This document shows positions 60,101-64,000 of a stretch of DNA of 64,000 nucleotides, one piece after another. The notes under the pieces were generated by a model. The model did no database searches. It was not told the origin of the DNA and saw only the letters and a program-made list of their open reading frames with translations. Both the position numbers and the translations under genes were made by a program. The stretch is from CAYLMG01 sp964464635. Lineage in GTDB: Bacteria > Planctomycetota > Phycisphaerae > Sedimentisphaerales > Anaerobacaceae. The DNA lies in contig CAYXGT010000002.1 of assembly GCA_964464635.1 (NCBI GenBank), positions 16,881 to 80,880 on the forward strand. Direction: 5' to 3'. How positions within the stretch are numbered: position 1 is the first letter of the stretch; every line of letters starts with the position of its first letter.

Positions 60101-60491
60101 CGCTTATTCAGGCCTGTCCATCGCCGCCAGTGCATTTGACCTCGATGGCGGAACCCTCTACTTCAGCAAAACCGCAGGACCTGCCTGGCTGAGTGTCGCT
60201 TCCGATGGTTCGGTTTATGGAACGCCCTCGGATGCGGATGTCGGTGGAAACGCCTTCACCGTTCGCGCGGAAAATATCTCCACTCTTTTTGATACGGCCC
60301 AGATGAATATTGATGTGGCAAACATATATTCCGGCATTCACGGCTTCGAGGACCTCGCCGGTCTCGCCATTAACTGGCTTGGCTCCAATTGCCCGGATAC
60401 CCCCGCCTGCGGCGGTGCAGACCTCGACGGCGACAAGGACGTTGACTTTCTGGATTATGTAGAATTAGTTGACAACTGGCCGACAGAGTAA
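57150..60491 (+). CDS. Secreted GH128-type beta-1,3-glucanase with two LamG domains and a dockerin
   Basis: A 1113-residue protein with a signal peptide (about 1-25). After a beta-rich N-terminal domain, the GH128 catalytic domain (about 205-430) shows A-F-N-E288-P-D as acid/base and W-V-T-E379-W as nucleophile. Two LamG-like jelly rolls (I-N-L-D-G-S-N-D-Y-V-A-L-P; I-D-L-D-G-S-S-D-Y-V-T-L-P) follow, each with a cadherin-like F-S-K-T-A-G-P domain. The end is a type I dockerin (D-L-D-G-D-K-D-V-D-F-L-D). The enzyme should cut laminarin-type beta-1,3-glucan outside the cell. It starts an operon-like run of three hydrolases. Confidence 0.85.
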   Translation: MRHYEWLKTALATAFLLLCPLAADADILNINDEIQTYASLTDTTVNMTGTSELHITSGTDPIPGCQINLNSSDSWFFLEQVLPSDVVSTYLSQVRVNGSPAVVNSNVRVDQYVSGAVVIPHAPGYKPLQIYSDFYYGGSSMSLGLYTYYKGTSSLGALNNNVCSFRLKRGYMATFAQDEGGTGRSRTYVAQDNDINIEVIPEELSYSISLIRVFPWRWANKKGWIDWDTANAFALADVLICGWLYDYKVFEESTQNMEYIPMRKEAGWPEYSNINNKQKTTAALAFNEPDKSDQADMTVEEVIAQWPNLVASGLRIGSPATSDGGLSWLYDFIDAADALDYRVDFVAIHCYLGCYTASQWYNWLKQVHDRTGRPLWVTEWNNGCNWTGCEPASEQEQADKIAEFIAVMDGADFVERYSVYNWCSSRELVASFPPNPVVLTLAGEVYRDNQAPMAYIQPPTHGSGGCAYYQLDSDTLDITSCGNHGIAYGGANYTTGHIGQAINLDGSNDYVALPDNLGDGTDFTFAAWVYWDGSGQWQRIFDFGANDQRYMLLTPRSGGNTLRFAISVESYSNEQIMETTQLATGSWRHLAVTIKDNTGKLFVSGSPVATNTSMTLNPSDLKTLRNYLGRSQFTPDPYFNGRLDEVIIADYAMTDTQIANLAADTPDNHPPAFTSDPVTKPDCMPGDSYIGTLIYNASDIDAGEILVFSKTAGPDWLDVAADGRLTGSPGYGDLGENSFTVRVTDGSAAYDEATLNIMVLGIGIKTRYKFDGNANDSIGSNHGTVTGTVSYPTGKIVQAIDLDGSSDYVTLPAGLFNSDDITIAAWVYWDGGDIWQRIFDFGNNTTQYMFLTPSSYSSTLRFAITTSGNGAEQRVETTQPTTGAWTHVAVTLQGDVGKIYVGGVLKNTNTSMSLNPSDFNPAINYIGDSQFSGDPLFNGRIDDFRIYNFALSAPDIATLANGYENNPPSFISDPFSNVDAIEDAAYSGLSIAASAFDLDGGTLYFSKTAGPAWLSVASDGSVYGTPSDADVGGNAFTVRAENISTLFDTAQMNIDVANIYSGIHGFEDLAGLAINWLGSNCPDTPACGGADLDGDKDVDFLDYVELVDNWPTE

Positions 60492-62272
60492 TGTATAAAA
60501 TGGGATTTAAATTCAGCGAGGATACTGTGAAAAAGACAGTTGAAATAATAATTACGGCAATGTTTACTTTGGTTGTCCTGGGCACAACATTAAGTAACCA
60601 CGCGCTGGCATGGCAGTCGGACAACGGCAATGGCACCTTCACTAACCCGCCGCTTTACGCGGACTATCCCGACCCGGACATCATCCGTGTCGGCGAGGAT
60701 TTCTACATGGTTTCCACGACGTTCGCCGATTCGCCCGGCATCAACGTCCTGCACTCGCAGGATCTGGTGAACTGGGATATCATCTCACATGCCGCCTCTA
60801 CGGTTGATGGCGGGGATGCGTACAATATGGTTGGCGGCACGGCGTATCGCGGTGGTTTCTGGGCGTCGAGCATTCGCTATCACGGCGGCACGTTCTACAT
60901 CGCGGTACAACCGACCTTTACCAACGGCAGGATTTACTATGCCACCAACCCGGCCGGGACATGGAACTACTATCAGATGGACCGAAACATTTACGACCCC
61001 GGCTTGTTCATCGACGATGACAATATGGGATACATTATCAGCGGGCATGGACCGCAGTCGGTGATGACTCTGAATTCAACCTACTCCGCAGTAGTCTCGC
61101 AGGTGAACGACGTAATCGACGGCGGAGGTGAGGGTTCGCATGTAATCAAACGCGGAAGCTATTACTACCTGTTCAACGCAAATCCCGGTGTTTGGCCGTT
61201 CCAGTTACGGTGTTCAAGGGCGACGAACATTTTTGGTTCCTGGGAAACGGGGCATATATGTCTGCTCGCCACCACCGGCGGCCACCAGGGCGCTATCGTG
61301 GACATCGATGACAACGACAACTGGTTTGGATTTGTGATGCAGGACAGCGGTTCAATCGGCCGCATGACACGGATTGGCCCTGTGTTCTGGGAAAATAACT
61401 GGCCGGTCTTCGGTACGCCGAGCAACCGCAACGTGATAGCGAGCACCTACACCAAACCCATCCAGGGCAAGCCGTTGATGCAGCCGCCGACGACAGACCA
61501 CTTCTGCTCCTCCACGCTGGGCCTGCAGTGGCAATGGAACCACAATCCCGACAACTCAAAATGGTCGCTGACTGAGCGTCCTGGTTACCTCCGTCTCAGG
61601 TCCACCCAATCAGACGGATTATGGACGGCGAGAAATACACTGACCCAAAAAGGACAAGGTCCCTGGAGTCGCGGCGAAGTAAGATTTGACCTGCAAAACC
61701 TGCAACAGGGTGATATCTGCGGTTTTGGAACACTCGGTAAGTACAGCGCTTACATCGCTGTAAACTGCGACAATGACGAAAACCTTTTCTTGAGCATGAT
61801 CGTTCTCCAGGATACCACAGGAGGCATTCAAACCGATGCACGCGTTACATCCGTGCCCATTCAATCCGATACGATAATGCTCCGTACGGACCTGGATTTT
61901 GAAGATGATACCGGTATTTGTTCCTACAGCTTCGATGGCGTAATCTGGACACCGCTGGGCGGTGAGTTTCCTCTGGCCTTTGACTGGCAGACCGGAACCT
62001 TCCAGGGCGAAAAATTTGCCATTTTCTGTTACAATCCGAATCCCAGCGGCGGCTATGTCGATGTGGACTCATTCATTTTTACAGACGGTGAGTTTACGCC
62101 CCTTTACGGCGATATGAATGGGGACAATAATGTAAACGCCGGCGACCTTTCTGAATTTCTCGGCTGCTGGCTGCTGGAGGACTGCGGTCTGGATTTAAAT
62201 GGTGACTGTGTAATCAATCTGTATGAATTTGCTGAGCTTGCCAATAACTGGCTCGATGATTCATTTCGATAA
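60491..62272 (+). CDS. Secreted GH43-family beta-xylosidase/arabinofuranosidase with dockerin
   Basis: A 593-residue protein whose ATG lies in the TAATG of the previous stop. A long charged start precedes the signal peptide, so the first residues may be cytoplasmic or the true start may be later (ATG 60500). The five-bladed propeller shows the base D61 in Y-P-D-P-D, D169 in Y-D-P-G and E214 in G-E-G-S-H, matching GH43. A GH43_C2-like beta-sandwich (about 335-530) and a type I dockerin (D-M-N-G-D-N-N-V-N; D-L-N-G-D-C-V-I-N) follow. It should act on xylan or arabinan side chains. Confidence 0.88.
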   Translation: MYKMGFKFSEDTVKKTVEIIITAMFTLVVLGTTLSNHALAWQSDNGNGTFTNPPLYADYPDPDIIRVGEDFYMVSTTFADSPGINVLHSQDLVNWDIISHAASTVDGGDAYNMVGGTAYRGGFWASSIRYHGGTFYIAVQPTFTNGRIYYATNPAGTWNYYQMDRNIYDPGLFIDDDNMGYIISGHGPQSVMTLNSTYSAVVSQVNDVIDGGGEGSHVIKRGSYYYLFNANPGVWPFQLRCSRATNIFGSWETGHICLLATTGGHQGAIVDIDDNDNWFGFVMQDSGSIGRMTRIGPVFWENNWPVFGTPSNRNVIASTYTKPIQGKPLMQPPTTDHFCSSTLGLQWQWNHNPDNSKWSLTERPGYLRLRSTQSDGLWTARNTLTQKGQGPWSRGEVRFDLQNLQQGDICGFGTLGKYSAYIAVNCDNDENLFLSMIVLQDTTGGIQTDARVTSVPIQSDTIMLRTDLDFEDDTGICSYSFDGVIWTPLGGEFPLAFDWQTGTFQGEKFAIFCYNPNPSGGYVDVDSFIFTDGEFTPLYGDMNGDNNVNAGDLSEFLGCWLLEDCGLDLNGDCVINLYEFAELANNWLDDSFR

Positions 62273-62306
62273 TTGCCTACATTATGTGAATTACAGGAAG
62301 TGAATA

Positions 62307-64000
62307 ATGATTATGAAACAGACGATAAGATGGAACTCATTTTTGTCAACAGTTTTGCTGACGCTTTGTTTAGCCGTAGCACCAGCCAACGCTGTCGATT
62401 TGCCGCGAGGACGTCCGGTACTCAATGCAGAAGGCACCACGTTCGTGGGTGATAACGGGCAGCCTCTTCGAGGACCCTATACATCCACGGAATGGACATC
62501 AGCAGTTCCCTATAGTGAGATCGAAGCTATGAAGGAACTTGGATTCAACGCCGTGCATCTCTATGGAGAATGCTTTGATATAGATTATCCGAACCCGGGC
62601 TCTACCGCGCCGGGCTATGCCGTCAGCCATATTGACAATATCGTACAGTACACGCGAGACTTGGGCCTTTATCTGGTCATCACTATCGGTAACGGTGCTA
62701 ACAATGGAAATTACAATTATGATTATGTCGTGGATTTCTGGGATTTCTATGCGGAGCGCTACGCTGATGAGACACACGTGCTCTTTGAAATCCAGAACGA
62801 GCCGGTTGCGTGGGGTCCTCCTTATTCGGATCCTGGTGCAACTCCGCCGGGGGCTGTCGACATGGAGGCCGCCGCCTACAATACTATCCGTTCGCATGCG
62901 CCGGATACGCCCGTACTGCTCTTTTCCTACGCTGTATTTTCAGGCACCGGAGGAGCTTCTGCCGCTCTGACGGACATCAGTGCTTTTAACAGTGCTGTTG
63001 GCGGTGATCCGAGCGCGATTTGGAGCAAGACGGCTGTAGGTTTCCACGGTTACGGCGGCTGGGAGGGCACTACGGAAGCCGTTGATGCTCTTTTAGCCGC
63101 GGGCTATCCCTGCTTCATGACCGAGTTTGGCGGCTACGAGTGGGGCGACGGGCAGGGAGGTTTTGGCGTCATGCAAACATCCGAACTTGAACGTCTTGAG
63201 GTTTCATGGCTTGCCTTCTGTTACATTCCTCCCTGGGGTGTTTCCGATGATGTCACGATACCCGAAATCTACAAGGACCGTGTTGACAGGTCTGGCATGT
63301 CCTGGGTACCTGATTTCGGGACCTGGCCTGAACAGCGCGGCGTTTACGGTAATGGAGGTTTGCCGCGTGCAACCACCAGCACCTTCGTCAGTAATTTCCT
63401 GACCGGTACACTGCGCATCCAGGCTGAGGATTTCGATATAGGCGGCCAGGACGTTGTTTATAACGATACGGACACCCCCAACCAGGGCGGGCAATACCGT
63501 ACCGATGAGGCTGTGGATATTGAAACCACTTCAGACACAGGAGGAGGTTATAACGTCGGCTGGACAGTCGATGGTGAATGGCTGGAGTACTCCATTTATG
63601 TCCCTGAACCCGGCTTTTACAACCTCCGATTACGCGTGGCCTCTCCGAGTGCTGGTTGTACGGCAAGGATTATTTGTTATAACCTGGATAAGACGGGAAC
63701 GTGGACAATACCAAACACCGGCAGCGTGCAAACATGGACGACGATAACCAGGCAGGTGTTTCTTGAATTCGGGAGGCAGAAACTGCGTTTTGAGATTTTG
63801 ACTGGTGGTTTTAATCTGAACTGGATCGAACTTTCGCCGTACGCGGCCGCTCCGGTTGCCAACGGGACCTACAAACTGGTTAACCAAAACAGCGGACAGG
63901 TAATGGAGAATGATACGAGCACCCACAAAGTGGTGCAGAACGCCTATTCGGGCGCCAACATTCAGAAGTGGAATCTCCTGCATCTGGGCGCCGGCCAGTA
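62307..64000 (+). CDS. Secreted GH5-like glycoside hydrolase with CBM6 and ricin-type domain (cut by window end)
   Basis: An open frame of 564 codons starting at ATG 62307 (AGGAAG upstream), still open at the edge. Signal peptide about 1-29. The (beta/alpha)8 domain has acid/base E165 in I-Q-N-E-P and nucleophile E273 in F-M-T-E-F-G-G, as in GH5 cellulases or mannanases. A CBM6-type domain begins near residue 368 (R-I-Q-A-E-D-F-D) and has D-G-E-W-L-E-Y and F-N-L-N-W-I-E-L. A ricin-type lectin domain begins (Y-K-L-V-N-Q-N-S-G-Q-V). A dockerin may follow outside the window. Confidence 0.85.
   Translation, partial: MIMKQTIRWNSFLSTVLLTLCLAVAPANAVDLPRGRPVLNAEGTTFVGDNGQPLRGPYTSTEWTSAVPYSEIEAMKELGFNAVHLYGECFDIDYPNPGSTAPGYAVSHIDNIVQYTRDLGLYLVITIGNGANNGNYNYDYVVDFWDFYAERYADETHVLFEIQNEPVAWGPPYSDPGATPPGAVDMEAAAYNTIRSHAPDTPVLLFSYAVFSGTGGASAALTDISAFNSAVGGDPSAIWSKTAVGFHGYGGWEGTTEAVDALLAAGYPCFMTEFGGYEWGDGQGGFGVMQTSELERLEVSWLAFCYIPPWGVSDDVTIPEIYKDRVDRSGMSWVPDFGTWPEQRGVYGNGGLPRATTSTFVSNFLTGTLRIQAEDFDIGGQDVVYNDTDTPNQGGQYRTDEAVDIETTSDTGGGYNVGWTVDGEWLEYSIYVPEPGFYNLRLRVASPSAGCTARIICYNLDKTGTWTIPNTGSVQTWTTITRQVFLEFGRQKLRFEILTGGFNLNWIELSPYAAAPVANGTYKLVNQNSGQVMENDTSTHKVVQNAYSGANIQKWNLLHLGAGQ

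Overview
The window looks like a chromosomal contig from an uncultured planctomycete of the Phycisphaerae/Sedimentisphaerales type. This is inferred from gene content, not from a marker gene: type I dockerin tails on secreted hydrolases, PEP-CTERM anchored secreted proteins, GH127/GH128/GH43/GH5 polysaccharide enzymes, and many palindromic intergenic repeats beside ordinary Gram-negative housekeeping genes. No rRNA or tRNA gene was recognised.

Layout. 0.2-9 kb: a cut lipoprotein, a hotdog thioesterase, a repeat-filled gap, purF-purM (overlapping), a PepSY-like acidic protein, a membrane protein, a C10 (streptopain-like) protease with a dockerin, and a YlxP/DUF503 protein. 9.2-24.5 kb: a DUF3800 gene overlapping a possible BECR-fold nuclease gene, then a leftward phage module (portal, scaffold, SU10/DUF5309-type capsid, connector/tail/fibre-like genes, a possible spanin-like pair, a D5/P4-type helicase). 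I see no terminase, tape measure, integrase or endolysin. 24.5-28.1 kb: two paralogous PEP-CTERM proteins and an MltA transglycosylase. 28.2-48 kb: mostly core metabolism: dxs-nadK, a TPR protein, a DinG-like helicase, a polyprenyl synthase, miaA, nrdR plus an ATP-cone protein, a thymidylate-synthase-like protein, a lipoprotein, ribE-pdxA, an AAA/DUF4143 ATPase, rsmA, a GH127 enzyme and a ribokinase. 48.9-56.9 kb: accessory DNA with two toxin-antitoxin modules (HTH/Doc and RelB/YafQ), then a phage- or plasmid-like rightward cluster: sigma-like regulator, ABC ATPase overlapping a GNAT protein (the two halves of the COG2401 architecture), ParB-like protein, winged-helix initiator-like protein, membrane protein, HNH-AP2 endonuclease and a DUF4190 protein. 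57.1-64 kb: a polysaccharide-degradation locus (GH128-LamG-dockerin, GH43-dockerin, GH5-CBM6-ricin, the last cut by the window end).

Main points. (1) The initiator-like gene at 54.2 kb carries an origin-like array inside its coding sequence: a perfect palindrome, further copies of its half-site, and three 9-bp repeats with 12-bp period. An in-frame 3' fragment of a paralogue at 28.2 kb keeps the same layout, but with a different palindrome whose two arms have changed together. (2) The ABC/GNAT/ParB/initiator cluster and the 10.6-24.1 kb structural module carry complementary phage functions. A near-identical 135-bp segment with inverted repeats occurs at the helicase 3' end and again before the second cluster, so they may be separated parts of one element family. 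(3) nrdR has two NrdR-box-like sites 31 bp apart over its own promoter, and next to it lies a candidate structured RNA ending in a good terminator. (4) Palindromic repeats occur in many intergenic gaps, including two inside the phage module, which suggests that the prophage is an old resident.
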